Part shown: positions 33,052 to 42,692 of the stretch, one piece after another
Numbering within the stretch: the stretch's first letter is position 1
Layout of the letters: each line of letters starts with the position of its first letter
Source of the DNA: Nipponacmea schrenckii
Taxonomy: Eukaryota; Mollusca; Gastropoda; Lottiidae
Length of the DNA: 64,000 bases
Direction: 5' to 3'
Assembly (NCBI GenBank): GCA_030562195.1
Contig: CM060199.1
Location: 23,766,338-23,830,337, forward strand
Translations under genes and position numbers: made by a program
Notes under the pieces: generated by a model
Databases searched by the model: none
Told to the model about the DNA's origin: nothing
Seen by the model: the letters and a program-made list of their open reading frames with translations, nothing else

Positions 33052-33069
33052 TGGCAGTGAAAGGGCTAA

Positions 33070-34612
33070 GATAGATAATAAGTTAAAATCATAATAAAAA
33101 AATGGATAGAGGGTCGTTTAAACTAAAAAGATATCCGGATCGCCAAAACTAATATTTTGTAAATCGCCCAAACGCAGAGAATAATATCCAATAGCTTATA
33201 TATTAAATTCGCAATTTTCAGATGGCGATGAAACCAAAAGTACACATCGTACAACATAGCGTTGGATGGACATTGTCGATAGCTAAATACGTTGTATAAA
33301 TCAAAAGGTCACCAATGGTTTAAGTCGCCAAGGAATAACATGGGAGACACCACATAATAGCGCGGCTTAAGATTTTAAAATTTATATTGAATAGAGTTCC
33401 GTCCCTTAGACCACTGTTCCACTCAACTGTATATTACTGTTGCATAAGAGATAAAATTTAAAATTCTAACTTAACTGGATGTAGAACGATTAAACTAAAA
33501 AATAAATTCGGATCGCTGAAATTCATATCTTGTAGATCGCCCAAATGCAACACACATTAAACAGATTATTTAATATGAAAAATTCGCAATTTTCAAATGG
33601 CGATAAGTATACATCTTACAATAAAGCTTTATATATCATTGGATAGAACTTCTCGAGAGCTATCATGTTTGTACAAGTCAAAAATTCGCCAAACGTCAAC
33701 GTCACAATATACGAACCTTCAAAGTTTAAAAAAAATTTTAATCGCAAAAAAATCAAAATCAAAATTCAAAAATCAGTTTCCATATATATTTCGGCAATCG
33801 GTTATAGATTCTATATAAATCAAAATATTACAAATCGAATTATCCCCCTAGACCCTATTACGATTTAAAGAAAAACACGCACAGTTAGTATAGAAGAAAT
33901 AACAAAATTTTGAAATTTTTAAACGCACAATTTTGATCAAAATACCAAGTGTGATATATTAATAGAAAGATGAGATAAAGCGTAAAAGGAATATGTAGGA
34001 AATTCTGTCCTATGTAAATAAGGTCACGTGATAGAGCTCTTTGAAGTTAAAATTCGTGATTTTTAATTGGCTGCAAAACCGGAAGTAAACATCGGACAAC
34101 AAAAGTAAAGATACCATTGGGAAGATAGCAAGGTCGCAAAATATGAACCTTAAAAGTTTTGACAATTACTGGAAAATTTCAACCGGAAATAAAAGAAAAG
34201 CAAAAGCGAAATTCAAAAATCCCTTCCCATACTTTTTTGCGCAATCGATACATGTTTTTAGAAAATCTAAAATTATGCAAATTAGATTTAACCCTGAGGC
34301 CCCATTTGGAGTTTTACAAAAGTTAGTCATATCAAGATGGCGGCTGATCCGTTATTTCCGGTTCGGATTTTTTAAATTTAGCATCATTTAATAGACATTT
34401 GTAGCTAATTGCAAAAGACATTTTTTCTTCAATATTCCAGAAGTGCAAAATTCAACTTTAAAAGCAAATAACTTCAACCGGAAGTGATATCGAAATTTTG
34501 AAAATTATTTATGGTAAGTTTATGTAAGTTTTCAAGTCGATCGAAAAAAAAACTGTAGAATTTTAAAAAAAGCTAAAAATTAAAAATTCAAAAAGTCAGC
34601 GACAAAATTGGG
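33070..34612. repeat. CCGGAAGT-rich repeat, copy B, right part
   Basis: Collinear with copy A from about 12100 to 13345. It contains a partial internal reiteration (the GATCGCC...AAATTCGCAATTTTCA block appears at 33170-33230 and again at 33530-33600). Ends with CCGGAAGTGATATCGAAA near 34480. Confidence 0.75.
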
Positions 34613-34615
34613 AAA

Positions 34616-35100
34616 TGTATAATTCTTAAATTGCTATCTTTTGAACTAGAACTAATGTAGTTATCTAAAAAAAGAACGAACAAAATAGGATCGAAAATAA
34701 AGCCGCGTATTGAACAACAGAAAAAGAGAAACTTTATGATGCGCTATGTCATTTCCATCAAATTACATTCATTAACATTACTTTCACGAGTTCTACAAGA
34801 AAATCGAAAGAGAGAACTCATAGCATATTATGTAGTTTTGGCTGGGCGCTCTGGGAAAAATTCGAAAAAAAAAAATTATTTCTAAAACAAAGCAGTGCGT
34901 TCGATTGATCATCTAATTAATAATATCGTGGGCTTACGTCCCATATTCAAAGTCACAATTATATGATTTTATTTATTCATTTCAATGGTCGATAGATCAT
35001 TTTGAATTTCTCAAACATAAGAGAAGTAAATTGTCATCATATAATGTAGTGATCGGCAGAAAGATAATTTTCAAAAACATGGCAGAAAAGTGTGCAGCAT
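34616..35100. other. Non-coding interval
   Basis: AT-rich, no supported ORF or repeat match within the window. Confidence 0.4.
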
Positions 35101-35112
35101 CTGGTTTAAAGG

Positions 35113-35310
35113 GAAAGTGTCCTCTATTTAAAGGAAAACTATCCTCTATTTTATCGATAATTCATCTAATAGATTGTGTTTCCCTGATCTCAACTCACCG
35201 AGCAAAAAATTTTTTTTTTGATTTCTGTAACCAGAGTTATGCACAGTTATTCACACAGGATGTAATGTCAACGCTGTTCTAGTCGGAAATACCCAGACGT
35301 AAATGATCAG
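35113..35310. repeat. TTAA-type MITE, single arm
   Basis: Shares with 38097-38440 the sequence AACTATCCTCTATTTTATCG, GATTCATCTAATAGATTGTG, a poly-T/GATTTCTGTAAC block and ACACAGGATGT. Only one arm of the palindrome is present. Confidence 0.7.
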
Positions 35311-35339
35311 TCTGATTTTTTGCAGACTTTTGTAAAAAC

Positions 35340-36690
35340 ATTTTGAATAAAAAGTAATATACTTTAATTGTAGTTTACGATAAGCAGGTTATAGGTCTTC
35401 GAGTGCCCCTGGACTCTTAATGACTAACCGGCAAATTGAACTTTTTTTTGTCTGAAACTCTGTATTTTAGCATATTGTTGATGCTTAAGTATTACTGAAA
35501 TGTCTGGGATCATATTGTGTTGTTTTAAAAAGCAATATTGTAGAAATGTCCCATGTGAGAGTCACAAATAGAAAACTAGTCATTGAAAAACTATGTGAAT
35601 ATGTTATGAATAAAAGTAATATAATGAAAGACTTACCTCCCTTTAGCTCGTTATCTTGTTCGACCCCACCCCTTTTCAGGCCCAATTTTTCAAAGAAAGA
35701 GTTCTGTGACTTTCTAATTTTTGGACTATTTTATTGACTACCCATATGGTGTAGAAAAGTAGGACGTGAAACCCTATTCATTTCATTTCGATTTTGCTAA
35801 CAGGTTGAAAATACACATTGCAGCACCCCAACAGTTTGAACAATATTCATTTCAGTGTTGCATGGCGCCTTTCCAGATTTTATTAGAAAGCTTTAGCTTC
35901 GTTTTACAGTGCGGCATTGTTGTGTTATTAAAATTAAATTGGGTACGGACGGGTTTTATATTATGTAACCAACAGTAATTTGGGTACAAACTGGTTTAAT
36001 GGGCGATTTGACCATTGTTTATTTTTGATCGGACGGCAACGTGCTGAAACTTGGAACGTCATTTGTGATTTTACAGTCTGTTTTGGATGCACCACGGTGT
36101 AAGTTTTTGATAAATTATGATAAAGTAATCATGTCTTATTCGTTATTTGTGTATGTTAATTTATACTTCATATATTTTAAGTATTTGCAAGTTTTTCATA
36201 GTTTGAGTCATATCGACCAGATGCCAATTCGTCCACATGTACGATTTATACTATGTTCGATTCATTATTATGATTTTATTGTTTTTTTTGTAATTTTCAG
36301 TTTTCTACCTAATGTCAATGAGAATAAATATGAACGAAATTTCAACTGGGTTGTGATTTTAAGCAATGGGCATGGTAACTACAGGTCACACCGAGCATGG
36401 CGCAAGGTGTGAAGCTGCACACGGCAAATTTGGCAATGCGGCAAAACGAACCCACCAAGTAAACATTATGTACAACTTACACACTATAAACAGCCCATGG
36501 CCAGGTCTACTAGTTAATTTTTACCTGGGTTGAAGTTTCAGTTTTTAATTATTAAATATCCAATTATCACCTGGGTGAAAATTAATTTACACCCGTGCGG
36601 AAATTCAAGTTTTTTATTCAAAATTATTGAAGTATCATCTGATTAAAGTGATTTTAATTTCCGCTAAGTCAACTAATTTTTTTTCTTCAG
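35340..36690. other. Non-coding interval
   Basis: Several AT-rich chance ORFs (for example 36041-36412) without recognisable domains. It ends with a good polypyrimidine tract and acceptor, TTTTTTTTCTTCAG, at 36677-36690. Confidence 0.45.
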
Positions 36691-37385
36691 ATCAATAGCT
36701 TACTAACAACAGGCACCGTAAATGTAGATTTAGTTGGAGCGGACAATGTTCCATCCGTTAACACAGGAATCGAGAGTTTGAAGGAAGAAATTGTTTCACT
36801 AAAAGCATCCTTAACTTCATTAACCTCTGTTGTGCATAACTTAAAAGCGGAATTGAAAAGTTTCACAAGAGAAAGGGCATCTCCCTTACCTTCACTGGGA
36901 GACATACTTGATATGTCTATCCCAATCTCTCCAGTTTGGGATGGCATATCAAGAGCACCCGATAGTACCCTCTGTAAAAACACCAGAAGCCAGCAACATT
37001 TCAAGTTATTCCAATTTGCCTAGCAGCAGAATGGTCTTTTGTGGACCCGCAAGGCCCAAAAGACCCGTTGATAGTCTAAGAACAAAGTGTTCCTACAATG
37101 AAAGTGGGTGTAGTCTCACGGTTGAGGTATGGACATTGAGGGCAGGGGAAACACCGTTTCTTCCCTTTCCGTTGTTTTGACAGAGTTGCTGTACACCGAA
37201 GATGAAATATTGGTATCATCTGTAGAGCAATGGAAGGGGAAGAAACCCCTCTCACCTAGACGATTGAAGGCCATAAAAGATCTTGTGTTCGATCGATTTA
37301 GAAGAAGACAGGGAAAGGGTGTGGGTAGAGAAATGCAAGGGAACCATAAACAAAAAATTATCCGTTATCAGGAAAAACTCTGTGT
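36691..37385 (+). CDS. Candidate exon(s): coiled coil plus BEN-like segment (frame breaks)
   Basis: After the acceptor at 36690 a phase-0 frame encodes a leucine-rich coiled coil (SLKEEIVSLKASLTSLTSVV) and PLPSLGDILDMSIPISPVW. The frame then shifts near 36970 and goes on with SVKTPEASNISSYSNLPSSR and CSYNESGCSLTVE, which ends at a possible donor, GAG|GTATGG. A third frame encodes SSLSVVLTELLYTEDEILV and PLSPRRLKAIKDLVFDRF, which resembles the C-terminal half of BEN DNA-binding domains. The region stops where the inverted Helentron-like repeat begins at 37388. It is either a multi-exon gene with short introns or a decayed copy. The BEN assignment is tentative. Confidence 0.35.
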
Positions 37386-37387
37386 AA

Positions 37388-37970
37388 ACCTTTTTATACG
37401 CCCACATTATAATGTGGACGTATATTGTCGTCAACCATGTCCGTCCGTCCACAATTGGCTTGTGAACGCGATAGAGATTTGATTTAAATGAAATTTAATG
37501 TTATCATTTATATTTATGAGATCTTAGAAAAGTTCGATAATCACGATTTTTCGATAAACAGTTTTTGAGATATTGCCCTTGACTTAGTCAAAATTGGCTT
37601 GTGAACGCGATTGAGACTACAGTTTTGATCCAATTGGAATGAAATTTGGTATGATCATTTATATTGATGAGATCTTGGACAATTTCGATAATCACGATTT
37701 TTCGATGAACGTTTTTTTTAATTTTTGCCCTAGACTTAGTCAAAATTGGCCTGTGAACGCGATAGAGACTACAGTTTTCATCTGATCTGAATGAAATTTG
37801 ATACAATCATTAATATTGATGGTATCTTGGACAAGTTCGATAATAACAATTTTACGATTTTGAGTTTTTGCTCTTGACTCAGTGAAAAAAGCTTCATATA
37901 GGCATGTAAAATGATAGAGACTACAGTTTTCATCTGAACAATATTTGGTAGGCAACCACGTGTTGTGTAA
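37388..37970 (-). mobile_element. Helentron-like element, copy 2 (inverted, left end missing)
   Basis: Starts with TTTTTATACGCCCACATTAT and the complementary arm ATGTGGACGTATA (the hairpin end), then CCGTCCGTCC, then three units of about 140-150 bp, each with TTGTGAACGCGAT, GATCTTGGACAA and AATCACGATTTTTCGAT. The CTTGCCAGGCAAG end is not present. It abuts the BEN-like block. Confidence 0.65.
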
Positions 37971-38096
37971 ATTTTAATTGCAATTGTCGTCGCCCACTAT
38001 AATCACCAAATTTGTATATAAATTCATAATACGTAGGCTATACAAAAAATCAATCATTCCATTGAATTCAAATGAACATTTATGATACAAACTATT

Positions 38097-38440
38097 AAAC
38101 TATCCTCTATTTAATCGATGATTCATCTAATAAATTGTGTTAACGTCATCTCGACCCAACCAGCAAAAACATATTTTGATGTCTGTATCCCGAGTTATGC
38201 CCTTTGATTTACACAGGATGTGACGTCGCAAATACCCAGAAGTAAATGATAAATCATCTGCACAAATCAGACTGGTCATTTACGTCTGAATATTTTCGAC
38301 TAGACCAGAAATGGCTTCATATCCTGTGTGAATTAAAGGGCATAACTCGGGTTACGGAAATCAAATTTTTTTTTTGAGATGAGGAAAACACAATCTAATG
38401 GATGAATCATCGATTAAATAGGGGATAGTTTCCCTTTAAG
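38097..38440. mobile_element. Palindromic MITE with long terminal inverted repeats and TTAA end
   Basis: Two arms of about 130 bp in inverted orientation: left from AACTATCCTCTATTTAATCG, right ending with the complement CGATTAAATAGGGGATAGTTT followed by CCCTTTAAG. Read inward from the right the end is TTAA then AGGGAAACTATCC. Arms share GAGTTATGCCC and ACACAGGAT. The middle (about 38230-38300) repeats AAATGAT and TCTG phrases. No ORF. TTAA ends suggest mobilisation by a Kolobok or piggyBac enzyme. Confidence 0.7.
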
Positions 38441-38926
38441 TAAAAGTTTATATTTCCACATGCAATGTATTTGTCTCATTGAATCCTCTGACGTCAAACG
38501 CGTTCAATTCGGCAGCTCATTGAATTTGGCACCTTGACCAATGTATTCATATCACCGTAACTGCAGTGGGTTCATTGTTCATTGCTTCAATAATGTGAAT
38601 TTAATGAGTACTGTGAATTTCTACGGTTTAGAAGATATGATGCAAACAAAGACGCCCAAAATAGTAACATGTAGTCATACATCATTTTTGGGGCAGACAA
38701 ATGATAAAATAATAGCAATCTTCATAATTATATAATGCATGTATAGAGATGCTAACATTTGGTTATGTACACCTGCATGTACGAAGACAGCAATGCAATT
38801 TACATTGAATTTCATAAATTTTAATTGAAATAATGAAACTGAATTTATGTGCTTAAACATTTCCCATAATTTTAGCAATAGATAAATAGCTGCATTGATT
38901 ATTACTAATTTATCATTTGTTTGCCC
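38441..38926. other. Non-coding interval
   Basis: AT-rich, no supported gene. Confidence 0.4.
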
Positions 38927-38930
38927 TTAA

Positions 38931-38949
38931 AGGATTTCTGCAACAATTT
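38931..38949 (+). repeat. Left terminal inverted repeat of the Kolobok-like element
   Basis: AGGATTTCTGCAACAATTT directly after TTAA; perfect complement at 41231-41249 before TTAA. Confidence 0.85.
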
Positions 38950-39110
38950 TTTTTATTTTACATTTGATGAGAAAAATGCTTTAAAAATCTGTTATGAAAG
39001 AATTTCAGCCGTTATGTGGTTTATATTTGTACATAATGAATATTTATTAGGCCAAGTAGGCGTTTCTCTGAATATGCAGAAGACGACACAGAACGCCATA
39101 TTGTATCAAC

Positions 39111-39462
39111 ATGGTGCGCTGTGTTGCCTTCGGATGTAATAATGTGCTAACAAAAGGATGTGGTGTTTCATTCTTTAAATTTCCGAAAGATCTGATACGA
39201 CGATCTGTGTGGGAACACTATTGCCGTCGTGAAGGTTTTGTAGCGAATGAGTATTCGTCTCTATGTAGTGAAAATTTTTCGATGGCCATGTTTTCCTATC
39301 TGCTATCATCCTTTGAAATTCGACCTGGATATTACTTTCAAGAACCGTCCAGCTTTACGTGAGGATGCATTCCCAGATGTCCCCCTGTGCATCCAACAAA
39401 GAAATATTTCCTTGGAACCAAAAAAAGAACGAAGTGCTGTGGCGAAACGGAGAAGATCTGAG
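39111..39462 (+). pseudogene. THAP zinc-finger exon
   Basis: ATG 39111 begins MVRCVAFGCNN, then GVSFFKFPKDLIRRSVWEHY and LCSENFSMAMF. This is the C2CH THAP finger: Cys4, Cys9, the FPKD phrase, the Trp and the third Cys are present. The usual final His of the C-x2-HF pair reads Asn (CSENF), so a zinc ligand is lost. A frame change near 39290 leads to LDITFKNRPALREDAFPDVP, corresponding to the AVPTIF-like end of THAP domains. The exon ends with RRSE at a strong GAG|GTAAGC donor. THAP domains bind DNA in P-element and Kolobok transposases and in host regulators. Missing His plus a frameshift suggest decay. Confidence 0.8.
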
Positions 39463-39700
39463 GTAAGCTTACTTATGATATGAGATTGAAAAGCTGAGTA
39501 GTAAACACGCCGCCATTTTGTACGATGTACTAAGGCCAAAGCCAACCGATAGCCTACTTTACCAGTATTAAAAATTGAGAAATTAAGTTGCCTATCGGTA
39601 TTCAACCCGAAGGCTTACTCCCATCTTGACCATTATACTGTTGTTTTTTTTATTACCAAACCAGTAGGCCTAAAGTGTAAAGACAAAGTTTAAAGTTACC

Positions 39701-40041
39701 ATGGCTGACAGCATTTTTAACATGGGAATGTTACACGGCGTTAGTCTTGGACTTATTAGTCTTATCACCAGAACAGGTTTCATATGTATACATAGATAAG
39801 TGTGTTCTTGTTTGATTAAATGTGTATAATAAACATCTGTAAATTGCGTTATATTTCTGTTCTTTCAGATTATGTAAGCCAGTTACTTCAATGTGCTAAG
39901 GATAGAAGAATAGCCATGCCAAGCTAAAGGGAAGCCATTAGAGAAGCTAATATGGGAACTGTACCACCAACTTTGACGTCATCCTACCAAGTCGTGAATA
40001 AAGAAGAACTAATTAATTGTCGTAAATCAAGATTTGCTTGA
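39701..40041 (+). CDS. Possible small two-exon ORF inside the Kolobok-like element
   Basis: An ATG at 39701 opens MADSIFNMGMLHGVSLGLIS and ends in a split codon at 39776. After a TTCTTTCAG acceptor a second block (from 39869) completes the codon and reads YVSQLLQCAKDRRIAMPS followed by TAA at 39925. The same frame beyond this stop stays open to TGA 40039. The donor (ACAG|GTTTCA) is weak. No family was recognised; it may be a decayed part of the transposase gene. Confidence 0.25.
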
Positions 40042-40089
40042 AAATTATGCAACACCATAATAAAAAAGACAACTGTATCACACTCTTTT

Positions 40090-40996
40090 TTATTTAGGCA
40101 TTACATATTTAAATCCACAATATTCCTTAGATGGAAAGGTCTGTCTGATGGCCGTAACTACACATGCTAACAACACTTTCCTCCTCCACTTTCCCAGACG
40201 GTGCCAAATCCATCTGTAGGCAATGTGTATAACCTTAAAAAGACAAACAGGAACAGTTTAATTAAAAGAACATGCAAGGCCCTCCTATTTCAGATGTTCA
40301 AAACAATAAGCAGGTATGATTTTGCACATGAATATCCGTACACTATATGCAAGTTACTCCTGGTGTACAAAAGCAAACACAGATACTTCCAAGACATCTC
40401 TGTTGAGGCAATTGGCAATAAAACCTTCATGTTTTGTGATACATCTTAGGCCTCTTTCATCAGTTCTGATAAGCACTGGCTCTATCTCTTGGCAGCAAAC
40501 ACATTCACACTCACTCGGCATTGTCTTACAACAGTCACAGTCACACCTGAAATGTAGTAATTAGAAAGAAATATAGACATTTTTATTGCAAAAGGAAACA
40601 CATATTATTGCTAAAGTAAGCTGAATGCTTTACCATTTACCAGCATTAAATAACTATCGGTAGGATATTTTATTGTGATTATGGAGAAACCAGAGAAGTA
40701 GGCCCTCAAACCAATTATGGTTCAGCTTGGTCGTTGCGTGAGCACCCCCCCCCCCCCGTATCCGCCACTTCGCACGCACAAGTAAAAGTATTTGTCATCA
40801 CTAACCATGCACCGACATCATTATCTCTTCGAACATAAGATGAGGCCTGCTGCCCTTCGTCGCTTTCGTCAAGTTCCGATTCAGACTCACTGCTGTTTTG
40901 ACTGTGGTGTTGTATTATATTGGGCTCAAACTGATACGGCAAGATATTGGGTGGTATTTCCAACTCGGGAACATCGCTGTTTTCGCCGTCGGACAT
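40090..40996 (-). CDS. P2X7-like intracellular (cysteine-rich ballast) domain protein, spliced
   Basis: Exon 1 (40996-40806) starts MSDGENSDVPELEIPPNILP, then PYQFEP and a Ser/Glu/Asp-rich linker, ending in DVGA and two bases of a Trp codon at a GTTAGT donor. Exon 2 (from 40546, after TACATTTCAG) completes Trp and reads CDCDCCKTMPSECECVCCQE, then RCITKHEGFIANCLNRDVLE. The last exon (from 40233 or 40213) reads WIWHRLGKWRRKVLLACVV and AIRQTFPSKEYCGFKY before TAA at 40090. This is the zinc-binding domain of the P2X7 receptor tail, found alone in many invertebrate proteins of unknown function. The transmembrane channel part is absent. The exon 2/3 join is uncertain: the phase-compatible join omits a few expected residues. 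It lies wholly within the Kolobok-like element. Confidence 0.75.
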
Positions 40997-41249
40997 AGTG
41001 GATACTCGATTAGGATTTCTATGGCGTCTGTCAAATGGCCTCGCAGAAGTATTGCTAAAATGACGTCATAACGTCATATGATCTCATAGCTCATTAAAAT
41101 ATTAGAGCGTTGACCGCTTTCCATTTACCAAGTTTCCAATGCAAAATTAATTGAATACGTTCGTCCGAGACGGAGTAATTCAATAATTACCGATTTTTTA
41201 CCCTTATTTTATCAATTTAAAACGAAAAACAAATTGTTGCAGAAATCCT

Positions 41250-41376
41250 TTAAAGGAAAACTATTCTGTATTTAATCGAGGATTCATCTAATAGATTGTG
41301 TTTTGCTCATCTCAACTCACCCAGCAATTTTTTTTTTTTTGATTTCTGTAACCCGAGTTATGCCCTTCACACAGGA
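41250..41376. repeat. TTAA-type MITE arm
   Basis: Starts TTAAAGGAAAACTATTCTG and matches the other arms (ATTCATCTAATAGATTGTG, a poly-T block, CCGAGTTATGCCCTTCACAC). It is immediately followed by Polinton-derived coding sequence. Confidence 0.7.
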
Positions 41377-41389
41377 TATGACGAATTTA

Positions 41390-42692
41390 TGAAAACGATG
41401 AAGGTCTTCAAAATGACAAAACTCCTGAATAATTTATTAATTATTGTATAAAAGAAAACAACCCATCATTAACATCTACTGATATTCAAGTTTTATTAAC
41501 CAAGAATGTAAACGATTTAGATTTGTCTAATATCGACAAGAAAAGGAAAAACCTGATTATTTTCGATGATTGCGTAGCACAATCAAACCAAACAGTTCAA
41601 CAAGAATTCTTTACTTAAGGAAGACATCACAATTGTCATTGTATATACCAATCTCAATCATTTTATGGAATGGACGGAATGTTTATTAGAAAGAACGCTA
41701 ATTGTTTTATTTTGTTTGAATTAAACGATAAAGATTTATCTCAAATACTCCAATCAATAATTCATGGTATGGAGAAAGATGAATTTAAAAAACTTTGTAG
41801 AAGACAATGGAACAATCCTGACGATCATGGATATATCTTTGTTAATACAAGAAAACCAGCTGGACAAAAAGTTATGACAAATATCTGTAATTTAAAAATG
41901 ACTGATTGGAATAAAATATTAAAGAGAAATAAAGAATACATTAAAATTGAAGATAGAAGATTATCGCAAATGGGAATGGAGAAGAATTTATCAACTTTAT
42001 TTAAGTCTCTATTAAAACAACAAGAAGATGTTCCTGCTATAGTAAATGTTCCACCTCCTCCTTTAGAAAATGTTCCACCTTTAGAACTAGAAAATACAAA
42101 GGAATTTATTATAAAATCACTTGATGATATAAAACGATATTTTTCAAATCCCAACCCAACTTTAACAAAGTCTATTAAACCAGTTGTGGATGATTATGGG
42201 TTATTATTCAATGGTTATCAAATATTGTTCGATCATCGTTACCCTCAATTCAAGATAGATACAAAACCCTTTAGATATAAATTAACACAAGGATTAATTG
42301 ATTTGATTAACGGAGGAGACATTGCCATTGGGGAATGCAATGATTTGATAGAATATTTAAAACTTCTTCACGCTATTAAAAAAACAGGAGCTCTAACAAA
42401 TAGATTGAAAGAAGTAGACCTACATATCAGAGCCATGAATGAAGTTGATGAATATTGGGAAGAAAATCCAATCGTAGAAGAAATAGATGAATTCAATAAT
42501 TTGATATCTGGAGAAGGAATAACTTTTTTATCAGATGATCCCCAACAATTACTTAACAGACTTAATGTAATTATTGAAGCAATGAAACATGGTCATCAAT
42601 CTGATTCAAATGAAATCCACGCTATTTTAAAAAGATTATTAGAAAAGGGAATTTTAAATAAAGACGATTATATACATGTTATAAAAAGATAG
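41390..42692 (+). pseudogene. Polinton packaging ATPase (C-terminal part) and following protein
   Basis: The first part, 41540-41660, encodes LIIFDDCVAQSNQ, a Walker B-like segment, then a stop within the sequence preceding GRHHNCHCIYQSQSF. From 41670 an open frame continues with IRKNANCFILFELNDKDLS and CRRQWNNPDDHGYIFVNTRK, which is typical of A32-like (FtsK/HerA) packaging ATPases of Polintons. The Walker A half is missing. The frame continues with PVVDDYGLLFNGYQILFDHR and LIDLINGGDI into a domain seen in Polinton proteins of unknown role. The stop codon at 42690 is supplied by the Helentron-like repeat (AAAAAGATAG), so the natural C-terminus is unknown. The ATPase would pump DNA into virus-like capsids. 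Confidence 0.65.

Larger units (their letters stand above)
29809..33065 (+). mobile_element. piggyBac transposon with intact terminal repeats
   Basis: 3257 bp bounded by perfect 14-bp inverted repeats, CCCTTTCACTGCCA at 29809 and its complement ending at 33065. The left flank is TTAA, the piggyBac target. The right flank is CTAA (33066-33069), one base away from TTAA, presumably mutated. The transposase gene inside has two frameshifts. A 5' segment is duplicated in direct orientation. The flanks are two halves of the CCGGAAGT-rich repeat, so this element is the younger one. Confidence 0.9.
38931..41249. mobile_element. Kolobok-like DNA transposon carrying THAP and P2X7-type domains
   Basis: 2319 bp bounded by TTAA at 38927-38930 and 41250-41253, and by perfect 19-bp inverted repeats AGGATTTCTGCAACAATTT and its complement; partial pairing continues inside. 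TTAA target duplications are used by piggyBac and Kolobok; a THAP finger inside argues for Kolobok, whose transposases begin with THAP. Inside are a THAP exon (plus strand, 39111), a possible small spliced ORF (39701-40041) and an opposite-strand spliced gene with a P2X7 intracellular-type domain (40996-40090). No DDE catalytic core was found, so it is a non-autonomous or deleted copy. On its right the TTAA is also the border of a TTAA-type MITE. Confidence 0.65.

Noticed and set aside
36041..36412. 123-residue ORF
   Set aside because: Non-ATG-rich, hydrophobic, low-complexity translation of AT-rich DNA; no splice or homology support.
40792..40998. Plus-strand ORF rich in Arg, His and Cys
   Set aside because: Exact antisense of exon 1 of the P2X7-type gene.
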